Shown here one piece after another: positions 15,724 through 23,865 of a stretch of 23,865 nucleotides of DNA. Source of the stretch: Proteobacteria bacterium UBA4575 (lineage in GTDB: Bacteria; Pseudomonadota; Gammaproteobacteria; UBA4575); the NCBI GenBank assembly GCA_002386945.1, contig DGKH01000023.1:1-23865 (forward strand), given 5' to 3'. How positions within the stretch are numbered: the stretch's first letter is position 1; every line of letters begins with the position of its first letter. The notes below the pieces were generated by a model, which searched no databases, was not told where the DNA came from, and saw nothing but the letters and a program-made list of their open reading frames with translations. The position numbers and the translations under genes are program-made.

Positions 15724-16161
15724 ATGGAATTCAACGTTTATCTCTCTGGCGAGATTCATACTGACTGGCGCGAACAAATCAAAAAAGGTGCCTCCGACCT
15801 TAAACTTGATCTCAACTTTAGCTCCGCGATAACCAACCATGCTGCAAGCGATGCTGCTGGTGATTTATTACTCCCAGAAAGTGAAGGTTTTTGGCGTGAT
15901 CACAAATCATCTAAGGTGAATGCGATCCGGACAAAAACCCTGATCGAAATGTGTGACATTGCAGTTATCCGATTTGGCGATAAATACAAACAGTGGAACG
16001 CTGCTTTCGATGCTGGCTATTGCGCAGCCTTAGGCAAGCCCTACATCACACTACACGATGAAGACATTGTTCACCCCTTAAAAGAAGTCGATGCTGCAGC
16101 CATGGCTTGGGCGCAGACCCCAGCGCAGGTGGTTGAAATTTTACGCTACATTTCGGCCTAA
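15724..16161 (+). CDS. ytoQ: YtoQ family protein
   Basis: A 145-aa soluble protein with the family's strongly conserved opening VYLSGEIHTDWREQI and the segments LLPESEGFWRDHKSSKVNAIRT and CDIAVIRFGDKYKQWNAAFDAGYCAALGKP. The fold is related to nucleoside 2-deoxyribosyltransferases, with an alpha/beta core and conserved acidic residues, but I know of no established reaction for YtoQ. AGGA about 8 nt before the ATG supports the start. It follows selU closely and ends 30 nt before a strong terminator, so selU-ytoQ could be one transcript. Confidence 0.9.
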   Translation: MEFNVYLSGEIHTDWREQIKKGASDLKLDLNFSSAITNHAASDAAGDLLLPESEGFWRDHKSSKVNAIRTKTLIEMCDIAVIRFGDKYKQWNAAFDAGYCAALGKPYITLHDEDIVHPLKEVDAAAMAWAQTPAQVVEILRYISA

Positions 16162-16191
16162 CAGTTCAATACCTCACCGTATTATTAGGCA

Positions 16192-16240
16192 AAAGAAGCT
16201 ATGCCCTGCGGATCTAATCCACATTTGGCATAGCTTCTTT
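16192..16240. terminator. Bidirectional rho-independent terminator between ytoQ and gltD
   Basis: A perfect 14-bp stem AAAGAAGCTATGCC (16192-16205) / GGCATAGCTTCTTT (16227-16240) has a 21-nt loop containing a further GGAT-CTA-ATCC stem. Both flanks give U-rich tails (CTTCTTTATT on plus, CTTCTTTT on minus), which suits the converging ytoQ and gltD. Confidence 0.85.
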
Positions 16241-16264
16241 ATTCTGCCGTTAGCCGGCCCAGAC

Positions 16265-17722
16265 TTAACAGCTGATTGGTTTCACTACCGCTGGCAGATC
16301 AGATTTCCCCATAAGGAACTCATCAACACATTTTGCAGCCGCCCGTCCTTCAGCGATAGCCCATACAATCAAACTTTGGCCACGCTGCATATCGCCAGCA
16401 ACAAAAACACCTTCGACATTAGTCATCCAGTTTTTATCTGCAATAACATTACCGCCTGCATCTAAATCAACACCTAACTGCTCCAACATCCCTGGCTTTT
16501 CTGGGCCAGTGAACCCCATCGCTAACAAGGCTAGATCACAAGGCACTTCTATTTTGCTACCTTCCACCTCAGCAAACTGCATACGGCCATCAACCTCTTT
16601 CATCTCAACCGTCACTAGCTCGAGTGCCTTCACATTGTTTTGCTCATTACCAATGAAGCGTTTTGTTGAGACTGAATAAAGACGCTCAACACCTTCTTCA
16701 TGCGCTGATGCTGTACGGTAAATCCGCGGCCATTCTGGCCATGGGTTAGATTCGGCACGTAAGTCAGGGGCCTGTGGCATGATTTCCAACTGATGTACGC
16801 TAGCTGCGCCTTGGCGATTAGCTGTACCTAAACAATCGGCACCAGTATCACCACCACCAATAATCACAACATGCTTACCTTTGGCATCGATGAAATCACT
16901 AGGCTTGTCATCACCTTCACAGAGATGATTTTGCATAGGTAGGTATTCCATCGCTTGATAGATACCCGACAACTCACGCCCTTCAGCTGGCAGATCACGA
17001 CGCTCACAAGCACCACCAGTCAAAATAACGGCATCAAACTCTTGCTGCAGACTCTCAATTGCAATATCAGCACCGATATTGGCGTTCGTTACAAAGGTCA
17101 CACCCTCAGCTTCCATCTGATGCATACGACGATCAATCATACGTTTTTCCATCTTGAATTCTGGAATACCGTAACGCAGCAATCCGCCAATACGATCATC
17201 TCGCTCGTATAAAGTCACACTGTGACCGGCGCGTGCTAATTGTTGTGCTGCCGCCATACCTGCGGGGCCTGATCCGACAATCGCTATCGTCTTATTACTC
17301 TTACTATCTGCTATTTCTGGTTGTATCCAACCTTCTTCCCAAGCTCGACCAATAATCGAAAGCTCTACCGCCTTAATATTAACTGGATCATCATTAATAC
17401 CTAAGACGCAAGCACCCTCACAAGGTGCTGGGCATAGACTGCCGGTAAACTCTGGAAAATTATTCGTTGCATGCAAACGCTCAATGGCTTCTTCCCACTG
17501 CTCGCGATAAACCAAATCATTCCAATCAGGAATCAGATTGCCAAGCGGACAACCTTGATGACAAAAAGGGATGCCACAATCCATGCAACGCGAGGCCTGT
17601 TGGTTCAGTTCTTCTCCGCCCCAAGAGTCCATGACTTGACGCCAATCTTGCAGACGATCCTCAACTGGACGATAAGGCTGTTTCGCTCTACCGACTTCCA
17701 TAAATCCAGTTATCTTACCCAT
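16265..17722 (-). CDS. gltD: Glutamate synthase [NADPH] small subunit
   Basis: A 485-aa NADPH-oxidising, FAD-containing subunit that feeds electrons to GltB for glutamate formation from glutamine and 2-oxoglutarate. The N-terminal iron-sulfur region has [17 protein letters not shown] with four closely spaced cysteines. The FAD Rossmann motif is [17 protein letters not shown] and the NADPH motif [15 protein letters not shown], with the C-terminal FAD contact [19 protein letters not shown]. The frame is open 13 codons further upstream to 17761, but GGAGG 6 nt before the ATG at 17722 and the family's MGKITGFME opening fix the start. This ATG overlaps the gltB stop by 8 nt, so translation is probably coupled. 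Transcription ends at 16192-16240. Confidence 0.96.
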   Translation of the reverse strand: MGKITGFMEVGRAKQPYRPVEDRLQDWRQVMDSWGGEELNQQASRCMDCGIPFCHQGCPLGNLIPDWNDLVYREQWEEAIERLHATNNFPEFTGSLCPAPCEGACVLGINDDPVNIKAVELSIIGRAWEEGWIQPEIADSKSNKTIAIVGSGPAGMAAAQQLARAGHSVTLYERDDRIGGLLRYGIPEFKMEKRMIDRRMHQMEAEGVTFVTNANIGADIAIESLQQEFDAVILTGGACERRDLPAEGRELSGIYQAMEYLPMQNHLCEGDDKPSDFIDAKGKHVVIIGGGDTGADCLGTANRQGAASVHQLEIMPQAPDLRAESNPWPEWPRIYRTASAHEEGVERLYSVSTKRFIGNEQNNVKALELVTVEMKEVDGRMQFAEVEGSKIEVPCDLALLAMGFTGPEKPGMLEQLGVDLDAGGNVIADKNWMTNVEGVFVAGDMQRGQSLIVWAIAEGRAAAKCVDEFLMGKSDLPAVVKPISC

Positions 17723-20700
17723 TAGATGCCTCCATAACTGCGTCATCCACTGAAGTACCATTAACTTCAGCTACACGTATCGCCTCTAGGACTCGCTTGT
17801 AATCCGTTGGCATGACTTTAATAAACTGAGATTGATAATCTGACCAATTCGCAAGAATATTCTTGGCTACAGTACTTTCTGTATACTGCAGATGCTGTTC
17901 TAGCAGCCCTTTCAACTCTGCCACATCATCGGCATCATCTACGCTTTCTAAAGCCACCATATCTTGATTGCAATTAATGTCGAAGGTTTCAGCATCTTGC
18001 AAGACATAAGCAACACCACCTGACATACCTGCAGCAAAGTTACGTCCAGTTTGACCTAGCACGACAACCACACCACCAGTCATATATTCACAACAGTGAT
18101 CTCCGACGCCCTCAACGACCGTCTTCACGCCACTATTCCGTACTGCAAAGCGCTCACCGGCAATGCCACGAATAAAGGCTAAACCGCTGGTTGCACCATA
18201 TAGGCAGACATTACCCACAATAATATTTTCTTCTGCAACAAAACGTGATTCCTGCGCTGGATGCACGATCAGTTTGGCTCCAGAAAGGCCCTTACCTAAA
18301 TAGTCATTAGCATCACCTTCTAAACGCATGCTAACCCCTTTAGGTACAAAGGCACCAAAGCTCATACCAGCAGAACCTTTAAAGTGCAGCTGAATTGTAT
18401 CTTCTGCAAGCCCTTTGCCACCATGCTGCTTAGTGATGTGGTAACCCAATATGGTACCCACACTACGATTTGTATTTTTCACATCCAGTGTTAGCTTAAC
18501 TGGTTTTTCTTGCGCAATAGCTTGCTCACATTGCGGCACTAGTTCAGTAACATCCAAGGTCAGATCCAATCCATGATCTTGTTGCTTAGTACAGTAAATA
18601 TCAGTCCCCGCATGTGGCGTTGGCTTATGCAAAATAGCTGAGAAATCCAAACCATTAGCCTTCCAATGATCAATCGCCTTACGCACATTTATGCGGTCTA
18701 CTTGCCCGATCATTTCATCAATACTTCGGAAACCAAGTTGCGCCATATGTTGGCGAACGTCTTGAGCAATAAACTTAAAGAAATTTTCCACAAACTCAGG
18801 CTGGCCACCAAACTTCTTACGTAACTCTGGATTTTGTGTTGCAACACCTACTGGGCAGGTATTTAAATGACATACCCGCATCATAATACAACCCATGACT
18901 ACGAGTGGTGCAGTTGAAAAACCATATTCTTCAGCACCTAATAATGCAGCAATAATGACATCACGACCGGTCTTCATCTGACCATCCGTCTGCATCACGA
19001 TGCGATCACGCAGGCCGTTCATGACCAGTACTTGCTGTGCCTCGGCAACACCCAGTTCCCAAGGGAGACCCGCATGTTTTAGTGAGTTCATTGGTGAGGC
19101 ACCGGTACCACCATCATAACCAGAGATCAGCACCACATCGGCATGCGCCTTAGCAACACCGGCAGCAACTGTTCCAACACCTACTTCAGCAACCAACTTA
19201 ACGTGTACGCGCGCTACTGGATTTGCATTCTTAAGGTCATAAATCAACTGAGCCATATCTTCGATAGAGTAAATATCATGATGTGGTGGTGGCGAAATCA
19301 AACCTACACCAGCAGTCGAGTGACGTACTTTAGCTACCCATGGGTAAACCTTGCTGCCTGGCAGTTGTCCACCTTCACCAGGCTTGGCGCCCTGTGCCAT
19401 TTTAATTTGGATATCATCAGCGTTAACCAGGTACTCACTGGTTACGCCAAAGCGGCCTGATGCCACCTGTTTGATTGAACTACGACGTGAATCGCCATTG
19501 GCATCGGGGGTAAAGCGATCAGGATCTTCACCACCTTCACCTGTATTCGAACGACCACCAATACGATTCATCGCAATGGCTAATGTTTCATGCGCTTCAG
19601 AACTAATCGAGCCATACGACATGGCACCAGTAGAAAAACGCTTCATGATTGTATCAATGGACTCAACCTCATCAATCGAGATTGGCTCACGGGCATAGTC
19701 CAATTCAAACAAGCCACGCAAAGTCGCTAAATGTTCGTTCTGCTGATCTACTCGATCAGTGTATTCCTTAAAGATTTCATATTGACCTGTGCGGGTCGCA
19801 TGTTGCAACTTGAACACAGTCTCAGGATTAAATAAGTGATACTCACCATCACGGCGCCATTGATATTCACCACCCCAATTCAAATCAGGTCTCTTTACCT
19901 GACGTTCTGGGTAGGCATGGTGATGTCGCATACTCACTTCGGACGCCACTTCTTCCAGACCGATACCACCAATACGTGATGCAGTCCAAGTAAAGTAACG
20001 ATCAACAAATTCTTTGTTTAGACCAATTGCTTCAAATACTTGTGCACCACGATACGATTGCACGGTAGAGATACCCATCTTCGACATGATCTTGATCAGA
20101 CTCTTACCGACACCTTTGATATAATTCTTTTCAGCGGCCTCTTGCGTCATCGCAGGTACATACCCTTTACCGATCAGATCTCCGATCGATTCAAAGGCAA
20201 GGTATGGATTAACTGCACCAATACCGTAACCAATCAAGACGGCAAAATGATGTACTTCACGTGGCTCGCCTGACTCTAGGATCAAGCCAACCTTAGTTCG
20301 GCTACCACTTTTAATCAGATGATGATGCACACCGGCAGTCGCTAACAGCGCTGGAATTGGCGCATGATCTTGGTCGACACCACGATCAGAAAGAATAATA
20401 TTAGTGGCACCATCAGCAATTGCTTGGTCAACTTCAGAACAAACCTGCTTCAATGCTTTATCCAGACCAGCACCAGCTTCAGCGACTGGGAAAAGAATTG
20501 ATACGACACTGGTCTTAAAACCAGGCAGATCCACATCCCGAATACGCGCCAATTCATCATTGGTTATTACCGGTGATGGAATCTTAATTTGACGACAGCT
20601 TTCAGACGTAGGCTGGAGCAGATTTCCTTCGGCACCAATTGTTGTCGATAGCTGTGTCACCATCTCCTCACGAATACCATCCAATGGTGGATTAGTAACC

Positions 20701-22277
20701 TGAGCAAATAATTGCTTGAAGTAGTCATATAGCAGGCGCGAACGATTTGATAACACGGCTAACGCCGCATCGGAACCCATTGAACCAATTGGCTCCATAC
20801 CCTTAGCTGCTTTTGGCGCTAAGAGCACACGCAAATCTTCATGCGTATAACCAAATGCTTGTTGTCGCTGTAATAGGGTCTCTTCATCATGTCCGGCTAC
20901 ATTGTCTGTCGCTGGCAAATCCTGAACCGAGATTAAATTTTGGTCTAACCACTCACGGTAAGGGTGTTCTTGAGCGAACTGGCTTTTAAGCTCAGCATCT
21001 TCAATTATTCGACCTTGCTTCATGTCGACCAAGAAAATACGACCTGGATGCAGGCGATCTTTAATCACCACATCTTCTGGTGGAATATCTAATACACCAA
21101 CCTCTGAAGCCATAACGACCATGTCGTCTTTAGTTACATAGTAGCGTGATGGACGCAGACCGTTTCTATCGAGCACGGCACCAATTACGTCACCGTTAGT
21201 AAATGCTGTTGAAGCAGGACCATCCCAAGGCTCCATTAGACAAGCATGATATTCATAGAATGCCTTAAGCTCATCCGACATGGTTTCATGCCCACTCCAT
21301 GCTTCAGGAATCATCATTAACATGACATGCGATAAGGGACGGCCAGACATGTGCATGAACTCCATCACGTTATCGAAAGTCGCAGAATCACTACCACCTT
21401 CAATTGCAATTGGAGAGAGCTTCTTTAAGTCATCGCCAAACAGGTCTGACTCACATAATGCCTCACGTGCACGCATCCAGTTGGCATTACCTCTAACGGT
21501 ATTAATCTCACCATTATGCGCAACAAAACGGAATGGGTGCGCTAACTTCCAAGCAGGGAAGGTATTAGTTGAAAAACGTTGATGAACCAAGGCCAAAGCT
21601 GACTCAAAATCATCCTGCAATAAGTCTGGGTACATCAGCTCCAGCTGGGTAACCGTCAACATGCCTTTGTAAATAAAAGTGCGGTGCGATAGTGATGGAA
21701 TATAGAAATAATTCTTTTCAGAAAGATCAGATGTGGCTACTGCCTTCTCAACTAACTTACGAATAACAAAGAGCTTACGTTCGAAGTCCATTTCATCGGC
21801 GACATTGTCTCCACGTCCAATAAAAATCTGCTTGAATGTAGGTTCACCTGCTAAAGCTGTTGGACCGAGACTTGAACTATCAGTCGGCACTACTCGCCAA
21901 CCTAAAACAGTCTGACCCTCTGCCGTAATAATCTCTTCAATAATTGCTTGAATACGCTCTGACTGTGCAGGGGCCACTGGTAAGAAAACCAGGCCAGCTC
22001 CGTATTGTCCATATTCAGGCAGATCAATGCCCGCTTCGGGACATATTCGCTTAAAAAATGTGTGTGGCATTTGCACTAACATGCCAACACCATCACCGGT
22101 GTTTTCCTCACAACCACAGGCACCACGATGCACCAGTTTTTTGAGGATGGTTAAACCGTTTTCGATGATCGCGTGAGACTTGCGTCCCTTAATATTAGCC
22201 ACGAATCCAACACCACAAGCATCATGCTCATTTGCTGGATCGTAAAGGCCTTGCGCTGGCGGGTAAGTATTCTGCAT
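17715..22277 (-). CDS. gltB: Glutamate synthase [NADPH] large subunit
   Basis: A 1520-aa ferredoxin-fold/FMN amidotransferase, matching the 1517-aa E. coli GltB precursor. The first 20 residues are a propeptide cut before Cys21 in HDAC-GVGF, which becomes the N-terminal nucleophile that releases ammonia from glutamine. The central and FMN-binding synthase domains follow ([12 protein letters not shown], the glycine-rich [13 protein letters not shown]). The 3Fe-4S cluster cysteines are seen as [12 protein letters not shown] with spacing C-x5-C-x4-C. The C-terminal beta-helix domain closes the protein ([19 protein letters not shown]). It is the first gene of gltBD, with GGA about 9 nt before the ATG. 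A possible promoter is at 22427-22456. Confidence 0.97.
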   Translation of the reverse strand: MQNTYPPAQGLYDPANEHDACGVGFVANIKGRKSHAIIENGLTILKKLVHRGACGCEENTGDGVGMLVQMPHTFFKRICPEAGIDLPEYGQYGAGLVFLPVAPAQSERIQAIIEEIITAEGQTVLGWRVVPTDSSSLGPTALAGEPTFKQIFIGRGDNVADEMDFERKLFVIRKLVEKAVATSDLSEKNYFYIPSLSHRTFIYKGMLTVTQLELMYPDLLQDDFESALALVHQRFSTNTFPAWKLAHPFRFVAHNGEINTVRGNANWMRAREALCESDLFGDDLKKLSPIAIEGGSDSATFDNVMEFMHMSGRPLSHVMLMMIPEAWSGHETMSDELKAFYEYHACLMEPWDGPASTAFTNGDVIGAVLDRNGLRPSRYYVTKDDMVVMASEVGVLDIPPEDVVIKDRLHPGRIFLVDMKQGRIIEDAELKSQFAQEHPYREWLDQNLISVQDLPATDNVAGHDEETLLQRQQAFGYTHEDLRVLLAPKAAKGMEPIGSMGSDAALAVLSNRSRLLYDYFKQLFAQVTNPPLDGIREEMVTQLSTTIGAEGNLLQPTSESCRQIKIPSPVITNDELARIRDVDLPGFKTSVVSILFPVAEAGAGLDKALKQVCSEVDQAIADGATNIILSDRGVDQDHAPIPALLATAGVHHHLIKSGSRTKVGLILESGEPREVHHFAVLIGYGIGAVNPYLAFESIGDLIGKGYVPAMTQEAAEKNYIKGVGKSLIKIMSKMGISTVQSYRGAQVFEAIGLNKEFVDRYFTWTASRIGGIGLEEVASEVSMRHHHAYPERQVKRPDLNWGGEYQWRRDGEYHLFNPETVFKLQHATRTGQYEIFKEYTDRVDQQNEHLATLRGLFELDYAREPISIDEVESIDTIMKRFSTGAMSYGSISSEAHETLAIAMNRIGGRSNTGEGGEDPDRFTPDANGDSRRSSIKQVASGRFGVTSEYLVNADDIQIKMAQGAKPGEGGQLPGSKVYPWVAKVRHSTAGVGLISPPPHHDIYSIEDMAQLIYDLKNANPVARVHVKLVAEVGVGTVAAGVAKAHADVVLISGYDGGTGASPMNSLKHAGLPWELGVAEAQQVLVMNGLRDRIVMQTDGQMKTGRDVIIAALLGAEEYGFSTAPLVVMGCIMMRVCHLNTCPVGVATQNPELRKKFGGQPEFVENFFKFIAQDVRQHMAQLGFRSIDEMIGQVDRINVRKAIDHWKANGLDFSAILHKPTPHAGTDIYCTKQQDHGLDLTLDVTELVPQCEQAIAQEKPVKLTLDVKNTNRSVGTILGYHITKQHGGKGLAEDTIQLHFKGSAGMSFGAFVPKGVSMRLEGDANDYLGKGLSGAKLIVHPAQESRFVAEENIIVGNVCLYGATSGLAFIRGIAGERFAVRNSGVKTVVEGVGDHCCEYMTGGVVVVLGQTGRNFAAGMSGGVAYVLQDAETFDINCNQDMVALESVDDADDVAELKGLLEQHLQYTESTVAKNILANWSDYQSQFIKVMPTDYKRVLEAIRVAEVNGTSVDDAVMEASNG

Positions 22278-22416
22278 CGCTATTCCACTAAGTCTATATT
22301 CTTATGATTCTGATAGTAGTTAATCAGGCCGCTTGAGTATCTATCTCGCATGATTATTTAAGCGCAATAAATACCTTAGAAATTCGCGACTTAGGCAGTT
22401 ATAAACATGCACTAAG

Positions 22417-22456
22417 AAGGCCGCAAAGTATAATGCAGAGGGGGGAAAGGCCGCAA
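22417..22456 (-). repeat. Direct repeat AAGGCCGCAA, two copies 30 bp apart
   Basis: Identical 10-mers AAGGCCGCAA lie at 22417-22426 and 22447-22456, start to start 30 bp, about three helical turns. On the minus strand (TTGCGGCCTT) one copy spans the -35 element and the other falls near the expected transcription start of gltB. This arrangement would suit a pair of regulator sites. Confidence 0.55.
22427..22456 (-). promoter_or_regulatory. Putative gltBD promoter
   Basis: On the minus strand TTGCGG (22456-22451) and TATACT (22432-22427) are 18 nt apart. The -10 box is good and the -35 box moderate. This would give a leader of about 140 nt before gltB. Confidence 0.4.
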
Positions 22457-22688
22457 GCTAAGGTACTCTTTAAACCTTGTACGAAAAACACCCCAAAAAA
22501 CTGAATATTGAGATACAAAGTCCTGAAATATATGAACTTTAAGCCCTAGAAACTTTATCTGTAGGTTTAGCCAGTAAGTCTGTAAATCTAGCCCAATTGA
22601 TTATTTGTAGGACTGCCAGCAATCACATAAAAGTAGACACTCATTAGGTGAGGTAGTTAGGCTAAATTCAGCTCATTCTATTTAGCGA

Positions 22689-22862
22689 TTAAACGACGCT
22701 GACCTTGGTCTTTCCACAGTGAGTACAGATAAATCGATTCACTAAGCGACCCTGTTTTGAGTCGAAGATAGATTCTTTATCTAGAACCCATTTATGGTGG
22801 TTGAATTGACAAAGCCCTTGCTTTTTAACCACCGGCTTTTTGAAGGAGATAATCTTAGCCAT
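22689..22862 (-). CDS. Small Cys/His protein, possible zinc-binding, 57 aa
   Basis: A 57-aa basic protein reading MAKIISFKKPVVKKQGLC at its start. It has C18 followed by two His (H22, H23) and a tryptophan, then the segment FDSKQGRLVNRFICTHCGKTK with a CxxC pair at C46 and C49. The C-x3-HH...CxxC pattern suits binding of one zinc ion. Similar short KxISFKKP...CxxCGKTK proteins are, as far as I recall, annotated as hypothetical in Gammaproteobacteria. It starts 4 nt after the stop of the 93-aa membrane protein, so the two are likely cotranslated. No clear ribosome site is visible (TTGTGAAGCT before the ATG), in line with translational coupling. Function unknown. Confidence 0.75.
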   Translation of the reverse strand: MAKIISFKKPVVKKQGLCQFNHHKWVLDKESIFDSKQGRLVNRFICTHCGKTKVSVV

Positions 22863-22866
22863 AGCT

Positions 22867-23148
22867 TCACAAGGTGCTCACCAAATGGTTAAGAGCGAGA
22901 CCACTACCAACTGCAGCCGACACATGCGGGACAAATGACAAATATCGATGGGTAACAAAGCGAATGAAGGCCGGTTGGTCGGTATATAGGAGCTCTTTTA
23001 CCCCAGTCCAACGATCCAGTGCATAGCCGACACTCAATCCGGCTGGCAAAAACGGTAGGAACCAGTACGAGGCCTCCTCAGAGAATCCCACAATGAAGCT
23101 AAAATATAGCGTCAGCATGTAAAAAAATGTTGTGAGTAGAGAAAACAT
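22867..23148 (-). CDS. Small membrane protein, 93 aa
   Basis: I do not recognise this protein. It has a hydrophobic N-terminal segment (about 3-22, SLLTTFFYMLTLYFSFIVGF) and a second one (about 27-43, ASYWFLPFLPAGLSVGYAL), joined by an acidic turn GFSEE. Then comes a polar, partly basic stretch and a weaker hydrophobic end (VPHVSAAVGSGLALNHLV). Two to three membrane passes are likely. The ATG at 23148 is preceded by AGG about 13 nt upstream; an internal ATG at residue 11 would cut into the first membrane segment. It is followed after 4 nt by the 57-aa Cys/His protein and lies just downstream of the rRNA terminator with a candidate promoter between. Confidence 0.65.
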   Translation of the reverse strand: MFSLLTTFFYMLTLYFSFIVGFSEEASYWFLPFLPAGLSVGYALDRWTGVKELLYTDQPAFIRFVTHRYLSFVPHVSAAVGSGLALNHLVSTL

Positions 23149-23179
23149 AATTCAATAGCACCTAGAGATAAAACCTATC

Positions 23180-23207
23180 GCAATAATACACGATTAGACA
23201 GTGTCAA
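23180..23207 (-). promoter_or_regulatory. Putative promoter for the two small genes
   Basis: On the minus strand a perfect -35 box TTGACA (23207-23202) is followed after 16 nt by TATTGC (23185-23180), a weak -10. TATTAT three bases upstream is a better hexamer but only 13 nt from the -35. The box lies between the rRNA terminator and the 93-aa gene. Confidence 0.35.
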
Positions 23208-23227
23208 AATAAAATCACAGACACAAA

Positions 23228-23259
23228 AAAACCCCGCACTCATCGGAGTACGGGGTTTT
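23228..23259 (-). terminator. Rho-independent terminator of the rRNA operon
   Basis: In minus-strand RNA the arms AAAACCCCG and CGGGGUUUU enclose an extension (U-G pair plus ACU/AGU) and a 6-nt loop, then run into a total of seven U residues. It begins 9 nt after the 5S 3' end. The A-tract on the other flank makes the hairpin look symmetrical. Confidence 0.9.
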
Positions 23260-23267
23260 AGATTTGA

Positions 23268-23386
23268 TGCCTGGCGATGTCCTACTCTCACATGGGGAGA
23301 CCCCACACTACCATCGGCGCTAAGCGGTTTCACTTCCGAGTTCGAGATGGGATCGGGTGGGTCACACTTGCTATGGTCACCAAGCA
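23268..23386 (-). rRNA. rrf: 5S ribosomal RNA
   Basis: About 119 nt. The 5' arm TGCTTGGTG pairs with the 3' arm CGCCAGGCA to form helix I with two G-U pairs. The internal segments match the E. coli 5S pattern: CCCATCTCGAACTCGGAAGTGAAAC (split here: CCCATCTCGAACTCG, then GAAGTGAAAC), GCGCCGATGGTAGTGTGGGG and TCTCCCCATGTGAGAGTAGG. It lies downstream of 23S and upstream of the operon terminator. The ends are set by pairing of helix I and may be off by 1-2 nt. Confidence 0.95.
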
Positions 23387-23504
23387 AACTGGCATGCATA
23401 ACGGATTCATCCATTACACAAATTCTGAAAATGCATTCAAGTCAAAAGTATGTCTTGTATCAGTGTACTGTTACTTCACGTCACTCAATGTATTTGAGTG
23501 TTAT
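23387..23504 (-). other. 23S-5S spacer
   Basis: About 118 nt with no tRNA gene. It holds a CACTCAA-TGTAT-TTGAGTG hairpin (23482-23500) immediately after the 23S 3' end, which may be part of the processing structure of 23S precursor RNA. Confidence 0.6.

Positions 23505-23865
<361 letters not shown>

Larger units (their letters stand above)
22278..22688. other. Leader and intergenic region upstream of gltB
   Basis: About 410 bp without a gene I can support. The gltB-proximal 140 nt would be a 5' leader if the promoter at 22427-22456 is right. The distal part (22460-22688) is AT-rich with no tRNA, no clear terminator and no convincing reading frame. A GCTAAAT / ATTTAGC inverted repeat (22661-22686 region) follows the stop of the 57-aa gene but has no U-tract. 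Confidence 0.4.

Overview
The window reads as chromosomal DNA of a gammaproteobacterium of moderate GC content. This rests on the birA-(coaX) junction, a GlnRS of E. coli type with matching residue numbering, a second EF-G resembling the EF-G2 of Vibrio and its relatives, gltBD, Uup, PBP4, SelU and a 5S/23S rRNA pair. A DsrE-TusA-SQR-like-DUF1641 operon points to a lineage with sulfur-oxidising or sulfide-handling ability. I cannot assign a genus. There is no sign of phage, transposon, integron or CRISPR; this is a housekeeping region with one accessory-looking sulfur operon and several conserved but poorly characterised genes.

Layout. 1-2850: birA on the minus strand, overlapping by 4 nt the start of a probable coaX that leaves the window, and divergent from glnS. 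2878-5221 (minus): four-gene sulfur operon, dsrE-like > tusA-like > FAD sulfide:quinone oxidoreductase-like > DUF1641. 5458-9623 (minus): uup, an unrecognised 121-aa ORF, a DUF1134/EipA-like exported protein, a stand-alone hisI, and a membrane-anchored DUF4332-like protein. 9854-10817 (plus): a glutaredoxin-like protein with an N-terminal hydrophobic segment, then a small XRE-type HTH regulator behind a perfect palindrome. 10882-14419 (minus): EF-G2 with its own terminator, and dacB (PBP4). 14569-16161 (plus): selU and ytoQ, closed by a strong two-way terminator. 16265-22277 (minus): gltB-gltD, overlapping by 8 nt. 22689-23148 (minus): two tiny adjacent genes, a 93-aa membrane protein and a 57-aa Cys/His protein. 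23268-23865 (minus): rRNA terminator, 5S rRNA, spacer and the 3' end of 23S rRNA, which runs off the window.

How the parts fit. In the sulfur operon the SQR-like flavoprotein would oxidise sulfide at the membrane and pass electrons to quinone. The TusA-like and DsrE-like proteins, each with one conserved cysteine, would carry the sulfane sulfur, and DUF1641 would be a partner of the oxidoreductase. SelU acts in another branch of sulfur chemistry, exchanging sulfur for selenium in tRNA wobble 2-thiouridine. GltBD makes glutamate. BirA, GlnRS, EF-G2, Uup and the rRNA genes are growth and translation functions. The least explained parts are the two small genes beside the rRNA operon, the 121-aa ORF, the gap at 10214-10565 with minus-strand terminator-like hairpins but no minus-strand gene, and the repeated element upstream of gltB.
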